From NCBI GenBank assembly GCA_020441665.1, contig JAGRLT010000162.1, positions 1 to 52,745 of the forward strand: DNA of 52,745 nucleotides, read 5' to 3'. The stretch is from Nitratireductor sp. Lineage in GTDB: Bacteria; Pseudomonadota; Alphaproteobacteria; Rhizobiales; Rhizobiaceae. The notes below the pieces were generated by a model, which worked only from the letters and a program-made list of their open reading frames with translations, was not told the origin of the DNA and did no database searches. Position numbers and translations under genes: made by a program. This document shows, piece after piece, positions 1 to 9,084 of the stretch. The stretch's first letter is position 1; each line of letters begins with the position of its first letter.

Positions 1-606
1 AAGGATATGGAGGGCAAGACGATTGCCCATTCGGTTGGCGAGACCGGCACCTCCTATCTGGGTGTCTTTTGCGAGCTGAATCAGGTCGATTGCGATAAAA
101 TTTCGAAGGTGCAAATGGATTCACAATCGCGCGTGCCGCAATTCCTGCAAAAGCAGGTCGATCTGGTCAGTGTATACAAGACCAACGACCTGCCGGTGCT
201 CGAGGACAGGACCGGCCAGAAATTCCCGACACTCGACATGGCGGAATATGGTCTCGCCATTCCGGGCATGGCGGTGGTTGCCAGCGACGATGGAATCGCC
301 AACAAGGCGGAGACGCTCAAGGGGTTCCTTGCGGCAAATGCCAAGGCCATCGAACTGACGCGATCCGATCCGGACGCCGCGGTAGCAGCGCTCAAGACGG
401 TCTGGTCGGCCGGGCCGTCGGACAAGGTGGTCCGCGAACAGATCGAGGCTACCTCGGCGTCGATCCACGGAGTGGAGGGTCACCCCATCGGGTGGATCGA
501 CGAAAAGACGATCACTGACGCGCTGAAACTCATCGGCAGCGTGGAAGATATCGGCGAAATGAAGCCGGCCTCGAGCTTCTATACCAACGAACTTCTGGCG
601 CAGTGA
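1..606 (+). CDS. ABC transporter substrate-binding protein, NMT1/TauA-like (5' partial)
   Basis: C-terminal part of a periplasmic binding protein; the reading frame is open to the first base, so the N-terminus and signal peptide lie outside the window. Residues such as GKTIAHSVGETGTSYLGVF, the QVDLVSV segment and the late Trp-Ile-Asp-Glu region resemble NMT1/THI5-like proteins that feed NitT/TauT importers. The stop is 4 bases before the permease start, and an ATPase follows, so this is the recognition subunit of that importer. The ligand (sulfonate, nitrate, thiamine precursor or another small molecule) cannot be read from this fragment. Family is fairly sure; substrate is unknown. Confidence 0.8.
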   Translation, partial: KDMEGKTIAHSVGETGTSYLGVFCELNQVDCDKISKVQMDSQSRVPQFLQKQVDLVSVYKTNDLPVLEDRTGQKFPTLDMAEYGLAIPGMAVVASDDGIANKAETLKGFLAANAKAIELTRSDPDAAVAALKTVWSAGPSDKVVREQIEATSASIHGVEGHPIGWIDEKTITDALKLIGSVEDIGEMKPASSFYTNELLAQ

Positions 607-610
607 GGCC

Positions 611-1444
611 ATGGTGGCGAGCACAGACACGATCAGTGCCGGCAGCACGGCGACAAGGCAGGGTAGCAAGATGGCGAAAAAGAAATCGCGGGAGCCATGG
701 CTCGAGCGGTACTCGGCGGTCCTCCTGGCGGCGTTCGTACTCGGTGGTTGGCAGATTCTGGTTCCGCTTGCGGGCCTGTCGGAATTCGTTCTGCCAACGC
801 CGCTGGCGATCGCCAAGCGGATGGTGTCCCAGTTCTCCCTGCTCGCCACCCATTCCTACGTAACGCTGTTCGAGGTTCTCGCAGGCTTTGCCATAGGCGT
901 GTTGGTCGGCGTTCCGCTCGCCCTGGCAATATTCTATTCGCGCGCCTTTGAGCGGGCGATCTATCCGCTGCTCGTCGCGATGCAGACCGTTCCGAAAGTG
1001 GCCCTGGCGCCGCTTCTCGTATTGTATCTCGGCTACGGATGGGCGCCGAAAATCACGCTGGCGTTTCTGATCTCGTTCTTCCCGATCGTCATCTCCACCG
1101 TTGTCGGATTGCAGAGCCTGGACAAGAATCTGGTCAGTCTGGTGCGCTCGATGGGCGCCAGTGAATGGCAGACTTTCTTCAAGGTACGGCTGCCGGCCGC
1201 GCTGCCCAACATATTCGGCGGGTTCAAGGTCGCCATTTCGCTTGCCGTGATCGGTGCGGTGATCGGCGAATATGTGGCCGCGGAGCGTGGCTTGGGCTAC
1301 CTCCAGCTACAGGCGAATTCGTTGTTCGACACAACGCTCAACTTCGCGACGGTGGTGACGATCTCAGTGCTTGGCGTGGTGCTCTATTATGCGATCGACT
1401 TCATCGAACGCCGGGTGTCCCACAAGCGCGATGCCGCGAAATAG
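611..1444 (+). CDS. ABC transporter permease, NitT/TauT family (SsuC/TauC-like)
   Basis: Inner-membrane permease of 277 residues with a Lys/Arg-rich N-terminus and about six hydrophobic segments, the usual size for SsuC/TauC proteins. The cytoplasmic coupling loop is visible as GASEWQTFFKVRLPAALPNI, an EAA-type motif that docks on the ATPase. The ATG at 611 gives near-coupled translation with the upstream binding protein; an in-frame ATG at 671 (MAKKKSRE) is a plausible shorter start. It should form the channel of the importer with its neighbours. Substrate unknown. Confidence 0.88.
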   Translation: MVASTDTISAGSTATRQGSKMAKKKSREPWLERYSAVLLAAFVLGGWQILVPLAGLSEFVLPTPLAIAKRMVSQFSLLATHSYVTLFEVLAGFAIGVLVGVPLALAIFYSRAFERAIYPLLVAMQTVPKVALAPLLVLYLGYGWAPKITLAFLISFFPIVISTVVGLQSLDKNLVSLVRSMGASEWQTFFKVRLPAALPNIFGGFKVAISLAVIGAVIGEYVAAERGLGYLQLQANSLFDTTLNFATVVTISVLGVVLYYAIDFIERRVSHKRDAAK

Positions 1445-1485
1445 CCGGTCTCCGGTATCCCCGAAGCAGAACAAAGGCAGAGCCA

Positions 1486-2307
1486 ATGAACGCCACTGTC
1501 CAGCCAGTCAATGCCAGCACCGGAACCGGTGCCGCGGTCAATATCGACAGCCTGTCGAAAGTCTACAAGACGAGGGAGGATGACGACCTGCTTGCCCTCG
1601 ACAGGATCGATGTTCAATTCGAACCCGGCAGTTTCGTTGCCGTGGTCGGCCCCAGTGGCTGTGGCAAGAGCACGCTGCTGTCGCTGATGGCAGGCCTGAC
1701 CGACGCGACAACCGGCGCCATCGTCATCGACGGGGAAGGCGTCAGCAAGCCTCATCCCAAGGTCGGCGTCGTCTTCCAGTCGGACCTGTTGCTCTACTGG
1801 CGTACGGTTCTTGACAACATCCTGTTGCCGATCGAGATCAAGAAGCTCGACCTCGCCCGATACCGTTCGCGGGCCGAGGAACTTCTCGCCCAGGTCGGCC
1901 TCGAGGGGTTCGGCAACAAGTTTCCCTCGGAGCTTTCCGGCGGCATGCGGCAGAGGGTGGCGATCTGCCGCGCGCTGATCCAGGAGCCCGGCCTGCTCTT
2001 GATGGACGAACCGTTCGGCGCCCTCGATGCGCTGACGCGCGAACAGATGATCATGGATCTGCAGGCGATGTGGCTTCGGGTACGCAACACGGTGCTGTTC
2101 ATCACCCACGGTATCGATGAGGCCGTGTTCCTGGCCGACCGGGTTCTGGTGATGTCCCCGCGTCCGGGCCGCATCGATCTCGATCTCAAGATCGACATGC
2201 CGCGTCCGCGCCAGTGGGGCAATGTGCATGAGAACAAGGCCTATAACGGCTATGTCCGGCAGATTCGCGAGATATTCGAGGCCAAGGGAATCCTGGTCGC
2301 GCATTAG
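1486..2307 (+). CDS. ABC transporter ATP-binding protein, NitT/TauT family
   Basis: Nucleotide-binding subunit of 273 residues that powers the importer. Walker A GPSGCGKST is at about residues 55-63, followed by the Q-loop (VVFQSD), the signature LSGGMRQRVAI, Walker B LLLMDEPFGALD and the switch His in ITHGIDEA. These are all intact. The frame stays open back to 1165 inside the permease gene, but the ATG at 1486 starts the protein where this family normally begins and leaves a normal 41-base spacer. Last gene of the three-gene importer. Confidence 0.9.
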   Translation: MNATVQPVNASTGTGAAVNIDSLSKVYKTREDDDLLALDRIDVQFEPGSFVAVVGPSGCGKSTLLSLMAGLTDATTGAIVIDGEGVSKPHPKVGVVFQSDLLLYWRTVLDNILLPIEIKKLDLARYRSRAEELLAQVGLEGFGNKFPSELSGGMRQRVAICRALIQEPGLLLMDEPFGALDALTREQMIMDLQAMWLRVRNTVLFITHGIDEAVFLADRVLVMSPRPGRIDLDLKIDMPRPRQWGNVHENKAYNGYVRQIREIFEAKGILVAH

Positions 2308-2775
2308 GTGCCGCCGGCAGGCGTGGGATCGCGGTAGCGGTCCTCTGCCGCCGGAAAACTTTTATTTTATACGGTCAACCGACTTTCCGGTGAGGGCGCC
2401 GACGCATCAGGCGCCTGGCGTTGCGTTCCGCGTGACAAGGGCATTGGCCTGGATGCCGTCCGGCAGGGCGGGCCGCAGCGATAGCTGTTCGACAATGTTT
2501 TGATGCCCGGCAGCCTGTGCGAGCGCGGGTTTGCGCATCCCTCACCGCGAGCGCAGGGCGGTGTCCGTCCTCGGCGCGTCTCTCATGGCTTCATGATTTG
2601 CCTTCTTTCAACGGTACTGGAGGCGGCGCCCGATCGGTTCAGTGGGTGAAAGGCAAGCTTGAGCATATAGGCTAGTTTTTGTCGCTGCTGCGCAAACAAG
2701 CGTCTTCTTGAGCCGATAGGGAAAAAGGTCCATCTTGCATGCGGAGTAATCGAACAACAAAAGGGGACCAGGATA
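2308..2775. other. 468-base intergenic region between two transport operons
   Basis: No convincing gene. Just after the ATPase stop, CGGCAG (2315-2320) can pair with CTGCCG (2344-2349), followed by an A/T-rich run to about 2370, a possible weak terminator. GGCGCC occurs twice around 2397-2416 and could pair. The last 130 bases are lower in GC and end in an A- and G-rich ribosome-binding stretch before the ATG at 2776, so they probably carry the promoter of the binding-protein/BCCT pair. No regulator is encoded nearby and no operator was recognised. Confidence 0.5.
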
Positions 2776-3942
2776 ATGGGTCATATTCGTCGGTTGTTTC
2801 CCATTGGTAAACTGGCATCATGCCTGTTGCTGGGCCTCGGTTTGTTCCCCGCCGCCTCAATGGCACAAACTACTTCGGACACTGAAGCGCAACTCTACGC
2901 TCCGCCGACGAAGATCACCTTCACCTCCTGGACCGGTCCCTATATGCGAAGCCAGATGCTCGGCTTCGTGCGGCCCTACGAGGAACAGGCCGGCAATGTC
3001 GAGGTCGATGTCGAGCGCTACAATGGCGGTATCGACGAGATTCGCGATCAGGTCGAAAGTGCCAACGTCACCTGGGACGTGGTCGACCTGACCCAGGCCG
3101 ATTCGCTTCGCGCCTGCGATGAGGGCCTTCTCGAGGATCTGTCGGATATCCAGCTTCCCGACGGCGTCGACGGCACGAATTTCAAGGACGATTTCGTCGA
3201 CGGCGCGCTGAACCGGTGCGGTGTGGGCGTCATCGTCTGGGCGACCGCCTTCGCCTACAGCAAGGATGCCTATGGGGAAAATCCGCCCTCCACGATCGCG
3301 GATTTCTTCGACGTCGGAAAATATCCCGGAAACCGATCGATCCGGCATGATCCGACGGTCATCATGGAATGGGCGCTGATGGCCGATGGCGTCGCGCGCG
3401 ACGCGGTCTATGCGACGCTGGAAACCGACGAGGGCGTCGAACGGGCGCTGAAGAAAATGGACGAGATCAGGCCCGGCCTGCAAATCTGGCGCGCCGGCCG
3501 CGAGCCCGTACGCCAGCTCAATGGCGGCGATGCGGCCATGTCGATGATCTGGGCGACGACGGGCGCTGTCGCCTCCCGCGAGGAAGGCGCCAATTTCGAG
3601 ATCGTCTGGGACGGCCGGGTCATCGAACTCGATCTGTTCGGCATCCCCAAGGGCAGCCGCCACAAGGAAGCGGCAATCGATTTCATCAAATTCGCCAGCA
3701 GTTCGCAGTCCCTCGCCAACATGGTGACGAACCTGCCGAACGGCCCGACGCGCAAATCCTCGCTCGGCCTTCTGTCCGATGACGTTCTGGCGCAGATACC
3801 CAATGGCCCCGCCTATGACGACAAGGCGTCGATCCGGTCCGATGCGCAGTGGTGGTCGAAGAACCATGCAAGGCTCGAACTGGCCTTCAATGACTGGCTG
3901 GCCAGAACCGCCCGCAAGGGCGCCTCCGGCACGGTCCGGTGA
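2776..3942 (+). CDS. Extracellular solute-binding protein, PotD/AfuA-like
   Basis: A 388-residue secreted binding protein. Residues 1-30 form a signal peptide (basic start, Leu/Gly-rich core, ASMA-Q cleavage region). The mature part opens with KITFTSWTGPYMRSQM and continues with TWDVVDLTQADSLRACDEGLLEDL, the layout of PotD/AfuA-type proteins that bind polyamines, amino acids or iron complexes. A late FGIPKGSRHKEAAIDFIKF segment is also typical. The next gene, 34 bases on, is a BCCT carrier rather than ABC permease and ATPase subunits, so a cognate ABC system must be elsewhere or the protein has another role. Ligand unknown; an organic cation is an inference from the neighbour. Confidence 0.8.
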   Translation: MGHIRRLFPIGKLASCLLLGLGLFPAASMAQTTSDTEAQLYAPPTKITFTSWTGPYMRSQMLGFVRPYEEQAGNVEVDVERYNGGIDEIRDQVESANVTWDVVDLTQADSLRACDEGLLEDLSDIQLPDGVDGTNFKDDFVDGALNRCGVGVIVWATAFAYSKDAYGENPPSTIADFFDVGKYPGNRSIRHDPTVIMEWALMADGVARDAVYATLETDEGVERALKKMDEIRPGLQIWRAGREPVRQLNGGDAAMSMIWATTGAVASREEGANFEIVWDGRVIELDLFGIPKGSRHKEAAIDFIKFASSSQSLANMVTNLPNGPTRKSSLGLLSDDVLAQIPNGPAYDDKASIRSDAQWWSKNHARLELAFNDWLARTARKGASGTVR

Positions 3943-3976
3943 ACGATTACGACAGCCATCGGGACAGGAGAGGAAC

Positions 3977-5581
3977 ATGAACAGCAGTCAATCACAGGAT
4001 GCCTCGAACAACCTGGTCGCCAAAACCGGCCTGTTCGCCGGAATGAACGTCTTCATGGGCGCCGCGTCCATGGTCATGATCCTGGCCTTTGTCGGGTTCA
4101 CGATCATGGATGTCGAGGATTCGAGCGCCGTCTTCGCCGCCGGCAAGGATTTCGTCACCGGCACGATGGACTGGTTCTACGTCCTGGTGATCAACCTGGC
4201 GCTGTTCTTCGTCTTCTGGCTCCTGATCAGCCGTTTCGGAGACGTGAAGCTCGGGAAGGACGACGATACGCCGGACTTTTCCACCTTCTCGTGGATCGCG
4301 ATGCTGTTCAGCGCCGGCCTGGGGTCGGGCCTGATCTATTGGGGCGTCGCCGAGCCGATGTACCATATCCAGGACAATCCCTATCTCACGCGGGCGGGCA
4401 TCGAGCCCAACAGTACGGATGCCGCCACGCTCGCCATCCAGATAACCGATTTTCACTGGGGCCTGCATGGCTGGGCGCTCTACGTTCTGGTCGGTCTCTG
4501 CCTTGCCTATTTCTCCTACCGCAAGGATCTGCCGCTGACGCTGCGAACTGCGCTCTATCCGGTTCTCAAGGAAAAGATCTACGGTCCGTGGGGACACGTG
4601 GTCGACCTGCTGGGACTGTTCGGAACGATCTTCGGCCTGGCGACGTCGCTCGGCCTCGGCGTCACGCCGATCGCGGCGGGGATGGAAAATCTCGGCTGGA
4701 TATCGAACACCCTGACCAACCAGTTGATCCTTGTCGCGATCATCACGGTTCTCGGCACGGCTTCCGCCGCTTCCGGCGTCGGCAATGGCGTGCGCATCCT
4801 CAGCGAGATGAACGTCTGGGCCTCTTTCGGGCTTCTGGTCCTTTTCCTGATCCTCGGCCCGACGGCCTTCATACTGGGCATGACGCTGACCAGCGCCGGC
4901 GAGTATCTGTGGAACGTCATCCCGATGGGATTCTGGATCGACCGCCTGCCGGGCCGGCAGTGGCAGAGCTGGTGGACCATCTTCTACTGGGGATGGTGGG
5001 TCGCCTGGTGCCCGTTCGTCGGGCTGTTCATCGCGCGCATCTCCAAGGGCCGCACCATCCGGCAGTTCTGCTTCTGCGTACTTCTCATCCCCACCTCCGT
5101 GGTGGTGCTGTGGATGGGGGTCTTCGGCAGCGCGGCGACCGGCGTCGACATCTTCTACAAGGCCGGGGTCATGGAAGCGGTCAATGCGGACTATGCGCGG
5201 GGGATCTTCCAGACCGTGGCGGGTTTCGGCTATGGCTGGCTGGTCGTGCCGATGACGGGGCTGATCACCATCCTGCTCGTTTCGTGGTTTGTCACCTCGT
5301 CGGACTCGGGGATCCTGGTCATGTGCACCATGCTGTCGATGGGCGACGAAAATCCGCCGGTCAAGTTCCGCATTTTCTGGGGCATCACCTCGGGCGCCGT
5401 GGCGGCCGTCCTCATGCTGGCGGGCGGGCTGAGCGCGCTGCAGACGGCATCGATCGTGGCCGGGCTGCCGATCGCCGTGGTGCTGCTGCTGATGGGCTAC
5501 GGCATCATCAAGGCGCTGCATGAGGACTTCCCCGTGCTGGATACCGAGGACAAGTATCCGCTCGAATACCTCAATCGATAA
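3977..5581 (+). CDS. BCCT family betaine/choline/carnitine-type transporter
   Basis: Inner-membrane secondary transporter of 534 residues with about twelve hydrophobic segments. The Gly-rich helix reads FSAGLGSGLIYWGVAEP (residues 111-127), and the BCCT Trp-rich block FYWGWWVAWCPFVG followed by LFIARISKGRTIRQF lies near residues 336-365. The family imports quaternary ammonium or sulfonium compounds such as glycine betaine, choline, carnitine or DMSP, by H+ or Na+ symport or exchange. The frame is open to 3779, but the ATG at 3977 has AGGAG six to eight bases upstream. The C-terminal tail is short, without the long basic extension of osmosensing BetP. Confidence 0.93.
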   Translation: MNSSQSQDASNNLVAKTGLFAGMNVFMGAASMVMILAFVGFTIMDVEDSSAVFAAGKDFVTGTMDWFYVLVINLALFFVFWLLISRFGDVKLGKDDDTPDFSTFSWIAMLFSAGLGSGLIYWGVAEPMYHIQDNPYLTRAGIEPNSTDAATLAIQITDFHWGLHGWALYVLVGLCLAYFSYRKDLPLTLRTALYPVLKEKIYGPWGHVVDLLGLFGTIFGLATSLGLGVTPIAAGMENLGWISNTLTNQLILVAIITVLGTASAASGVGNGVRILSEMNVWASFGLLVLFLILGPTAFILGMTLTSAGEYLWNVIPMGFWIDRLPGRQWQSWWTIFYWGWWVAWCPFVGLFIARISKGRTIRQFCFCVLLIPTSVVVLWMGVFGSAATGVDIFYKAGVMEAVNADYARGIFQTVAGFGYGWLVVPMTGLITILLVSWFVTSSDSGILVMCTMLSMGDENPPVKFRIFWGITSGAVAAVLMLAGGLSALQTASIVAGLPIAVVLLLMGYGIIKALHEDFPVLDTEDKYPLEYLNR

Positions 5582-5713
5582 GAGGGGTCGCAGGGCTCTG
5601 TCGCCGCAGCTTTCCCGTTGGAAGCATCGTTCGTGCGAAAGAGCCCTGCGCCCGCCTTGTGCTTGAGCTGTGCATGGCGGGTGCCATGCCGGCGCTTTCC
5701 GGAAGATGGTGCC

Positions 5714-8536
5714 ATGAGAACAGCTTTTACCCGCAGGAATTTCCTCAAGGCCGGCATCGTGGCGGGCGTGGCGATCAAGATCTCGTCGCTGCCGCAGCGC
5801 GTCGAGGCGCGGCTGATCGAGACGCCGCCGAAGCCCGGTTCCGACTGGCTGAACGCAAAGGGCAAGCCGAACTACCGCCTCGACGCCATCGCCAAGGTCA
5901 CCGGAGAGAAGACCTTCTCGCGCGATTACCGCGCGCGCGACCTCGACGGCTGGCCGCAGGCCCAGTCCCATGCCTTCCTGCTGCATGCGACACGCACCGA
6001 CCGCGCCTTCGCCGGCATCGACCTCACGCTGCTTGGCGAGGATTTGCAGCCCGACCGTGTGGTTCTGCACGAGGATCTCGTCGCCGACGGCATCGAGATT
6101 CCGGTGCCGGGCTTTTATGGCGACGTCTTTCTCGTTCCCAACGGCCAGACGGCGCGGCTGCTCGGACAGCCGGTGGCCCTGCTGGTCTATCACGACTTTG
6201 CCCGCTACGACGCGGCCAAGCGCAGGGTGCGCTTTGACGACACCGTGGTGCGTTATGGAGAGGCCGCGCCCTCGACCACGCCGGGGCACTACGCGGCGGC
6301 GCGCTATGTGCGTATCGATGGCGGCGACCCTTACGCGGAGGACCGCTATTCATCGCTGAAGGAAACCGTCATCCGCGCCGGTTTTGCGGGCGACGAGCCG
6401 CAATGGCCGGCAGCCGGGGCGGCAGACCCCATGGCGCGCGGCATGGCGGCGGCGGCCGAGATCGGAAAGGAGATCGCGGCGGCCGGCGAGGATGTGCTGG
6501 TGCTCAAGCGCAGCTATTTTTCCCAGTCGATCGACGCTTCCGCGATGGAAGCCGATAACGGCAATGTCTGGTACGACCCTTCGACGGGCATTCTGCGCGC
6601 GATGATCGCCACGCAATCGCCCTATGAAGTGGCCGAGGTGTCGGCGCATATGCTGTCGAAGTCGGCCCATCCGCTCCGGGAAATCGACCTGAAGGTCGGT
6701 TATACCGTGGGCTACGGCACCAAGGATCATACGATCTTCCCGTTCTTCTGCGTGCTTGCCGGACTTTATGGCGAGGGCCGTCCGGTGCGGCTGGCAAACG
6801 ACCGCTACGAGCAGTTCCAGACGGGCCTCAAGCGGCATGCGTTCTGGATGGACAATGTGCTGGCGATCGACCGTAAGACCGGCAAGTTTCGCGCCATGAC
6901 CGGTACTTATCGCAACGATGGCGGCGGCCGGGAAAACTTCTCGGCCTCGGTCGGCGCGGTCGGCGCGACGGCCGCTCAATCGATCTACTACCTGCCGAAG
7001 AGCGATTTCTCGGCGGCCACGGTGGCCTCGCGGGCCGTCGATGCCGGTTCGACACGCGGCTATGGCACGTTGCAGACCATGGCGGCGACCGAGATGATGC
7101 TGGACGAGGCGGCCGAACTGCTCGGCATGGACGCCATGGACCTCCGGCTCGCCAACATCCTGCGCTCCGGCATGAAGAACACCCAGGGTGCCATTCCCGC
7201 CGGCGCCATGCGTCATGAGGAGATCATCGAAAGGGCCCGGGCGCATCCGCTGTGGCGCGAGCGCGAGAGCCGCAAGGCGGCGTTCGAGGCGGAAAATCCC
7301 GGCAAGAAATACGGCGTCGGTTACGGCCATGTGCAGAAGGACTACGGTACCGGCGCGGAGGCTGCGCTCGCCGCCCTCTCCTTCGATGCCGGGGGCAGGC
7401 TGAGCTTTGCCCATGTGGCGCATGAGATGGGCACCGGCACGACCACCGCCCAGGCGATCATGGTCGCCGACATTCTCGGCGTGGCGCCGGACGATACCGA
7501 ATATGGCAGGGTGAAGTGGCCGCAGATGCCGCTGAACACCAAGGACCAGCCCTATACGACGCCGCAGGACGAGGAGGACCGGCTGAAGCTGGACCCGCGC
7601 TGGACCCCGTCGTTCACCTCGCCGATGAGCGCTTCCAACAGCGTCTACTATCTTGGCCACGCCACGCGCGAGGCGGCGCGGCTGCTCGTCGAGCTTGCGG
7701 TCTGGCCCGCGGCGAAAGCGCTTTGGTCGCGCGGCATCGGCGGCGGCCAGATGGCGCCGGAGGCGGTGCGCCGGGAGGATCTGCGGCTCGCTGGCGGGAT
7801 GGTCAATGCGGCCGGTCTTCAGCCGCTTGCCTTCGCGGATGTGGCGGCGGAGGCGCATCGCCAGGGACTGGTCACCGGCATCACGGTGCACACGTTCAAT
7901 CGCTGGCAATGGGCGGAGGCGGAGTTCGACCTCGGGGACGGCCCGCGTCGTTTCGCCATCGACGCGCTTGCCGTACGCTACGGCGAGGGTGCTCTTGCCG
8001 AGCGCAAGGCCCTGATGACGCTGGACGGCTGGCATTTCGTGGACCGCAATGCGGCCTTCTATCCGCCCGTCCAGCGCAACAATGCGGGCGTGACCTATTA
8101 TGCGCCGATGGCGACGCTTGCCGAAGTGGTGGTCGACACCGCGACGGGCGACGTTTCGCTGCTCTCGCATCATTCGATCATGGATTGCGGCACGCACGTC
8201 GTGCCGGAACTCGTCTCCGGTCAGGTGCAGGGTGGTCTCGCCATGGGCATCGGCCATGTGCTGAAGGAGTATCTGCCGCTCTATGAGGACGGCCCCGGCG
8301 ACGGCACCTGGAACTGGAACCGCTACGAACTGCCCATGGCGAGCGATGTCGCCGTCTGGTCGCAGACCGTCGATTTCCTGCCGCCGCTGTCCGACACGGA
8401 CCCGCCGCGGGGCATGGCGGAGGTGGTGATGATCGCGGTCGTGCCGGCTGTCGCCAATGCCATCACCCATGCCACCGGCAAGCGCTTCTACAGCCTGCCG
8501 ATCACCCCCGAGAAGATCCTGGAGGCGCTGGCATGA
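5714..8536 (+). CDS. Molybdopterin-binding subunit of xanthine dehydrogenase/aldehyde oxidase family, Tat-exported
   Basis: Catalytic Mo subunit of 940 residues. The start at 5714 gives a Tat signal (TRRNFLKAG, Arg7-Arg8) followed by a hydrophobic stretch; an upstream in-frame start at 5618 would bury it. Family blocks include AGSTRGYG near residue 444, HEMGTGTTTAQ near 570-580, and a late GMAEVVMIAVVPAVANAI block whose Glu is the likely active-site base. The [2Fe-2S] and cytochrome c genes follow directly, so the enzyme probably oxidises an aldehyde or N-heterocycle in the periplasm and passes electrons to the respiratory chain. It is longer than typical IorB-type subunits. Substrate unknown. 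Confidence 0.9.
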   Translation: MRTAFTRRNFLKAGIVAGVAIKISSLPQRVEARLIETPPKPGSDWLNAKGKPNYRLDAIAKVTGEKTFSRDYRARDLDGWPQAQSHAFLLHATRTDRAFAGIDLTLLGEDLQPDRVVLHEDLVADGIEIPVPGFYGDVFLVPNGQTARLLGQPVALLVYHDFARYDAAKRRVRFDDTVVRYGEAAPSTTPGHYAAARYVRIDGGDPYAEDRYSSLKETVIRAGFAGDEPQWPAAGAADPMARGMAAAAEIGKEIAAAGEDVLVLKRSYFSQSIDASAMEADNGNVWYDPSTGILRAMIATQSPYEVAEVSAHMLSKSAHPLREIDLKVGYTVGYGTKDHTIFPFFCVLAGLYGEGRPVRLANDRYEQFQTGLKRHAFWMDNVLAIDRKTGKFRAMTGTYRNDGGGRENFSASVGAVGATAAQSIYYLPKSDFSAATVASRAVDAGSTRGYGTLQTMAATEMMLDEAAELLGMDAMDLRLANILRSGMKNTQGAIPAGAMRHEEIIERARAHPLWRERESRKAAFEAENPGKKYGVGYGHVQKDYGTGAEAALAALSFDAGGRLSFAHVAHEMGTGTTTAQAIMVADILGVAPDDTEYGRVKWPQMPLNTKDQPYTTPQDEEDRLKLDPRWTPSFTSPMSASNSVYYLGHATREAARLLVELAVWPAAKALWSRGIGGGQMAPEAVRREDLRLAGGMVNAAGLQPLAFADVAAEAHRQGLVTGITVHTFNRWQWAEAEFDLGDGPRRFAIDALAVRYGEGALAERKALMTLDGWHFVDRNAAFYPPVQRNNAGVTYYAPMATLAEVVVDTATGDVSLLSHHSIMDCGTHVVPELVSGQVQGGLAMGIGHVLKEYLPLYEDGPGDGTWNWNRYELPMASDVAVWSQTVDFLPPLSDTDPPRGMAEVVMIAVVPAVANAITHATGKRFYSLPITPEKILEALA

Positions 8537-9078
8537 CGCTCACAACCGTGAAACTGACACTGACGGTCAACGGCGAGCAGGTCGGCCCGGTCGACGTGCC
8601 GGAGACGATGATGATGCAGGACTTCCTGCACGAATATCTCGGCCTTACCGGATCGCGCATGGGCTGCGGCCAGGGCATCTGCCACGCCTGTACGGTGATC
8701 GTGGAGAAGGAGGACGGGTCGCTTTCCGAGATGCGCACCTGCATCACCGGCGTGCAATGGTTCGCCGGCAGGAAGGTGCGTACCGTTGAAGGGCACGCCA
8801 GGCGCGACGGCGACGGCGCGATCACCGAATTGTCGCCGGTGCAGCGGGCCTTCATCGAGCATTTCTCGTTCCAATGCGGCTATTGCACGCCGGGTTTCGT
8901 CGCCGCCGCCACGGTCTTCCTCGACGGGCTGAAGAAGAAGCCGGTGCGCCGTGATGCGCTCGAGCAGGCGATTAGCGATGCGCTCGGCAAGCATATCTGC
9001 CGCTGTACCGGTTACGTGCGCTATTTCGAGGCGGTGCGGGACCTGGCATTGAAGACCCCGGGCCTGGTGGAGGCATAG
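8533..9078 (+). CDS. (2Fe-2S)-binding subunit of molybdenum hydroxylase
   Basis: A 181-residue electron-transfer subunit. The plant-ferredoxin-type cluster uses Cys45, Cys50, Cys53 and Cys70 (CGQGICHAC spacing). The second, helical-domain cluster uses Cys115, Cys118, Cys156 and Cys158 (CGYCTPGF and CRCTGY). Both sets are complete. The ATG overlaps the stop of the Mo subunit (ATGA), implying coupled synthesis. There is no signal peptide, so it is probably carried through the Tat system together with the large subunit. No separate FAD subunit is present, as in IorAB-type enzymes. Confidence 0.94.
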   Translation: MTLTTVKLTLTVNGEQVGPVDVPETMMMQDFLHEYLGLTGSRMGCGQGICHACTVIVEKEDGSLSEMRTCITGVQWFAGRKVRTVEGHARRDGDGAITELSPVQRAFIEHFSFQCGYCTPGFVAAATVFLDGLKKKPVRRDALEQAISDALGKHICRCTGYVRYFEAVRDLALKTPGLVEA

Positions 9079-9084
9079 CGCACA

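Noticed and set aside
1165-1485. Upstream extension of the ABC ATPase
   Set aside because: It overlaps the permease gene in another frame and adds Arg/Gly-rich text; the ATG at 1486 fits the family start.
3992-6289. 765-codon open frame on the minus strand
   Set aside because: Antisense to the BCCT gene and the start of the Mo subunit gene; its product is Arg/His/Asp-rich low-complexity text with no domain, as expected for GC-rich shadow frames.
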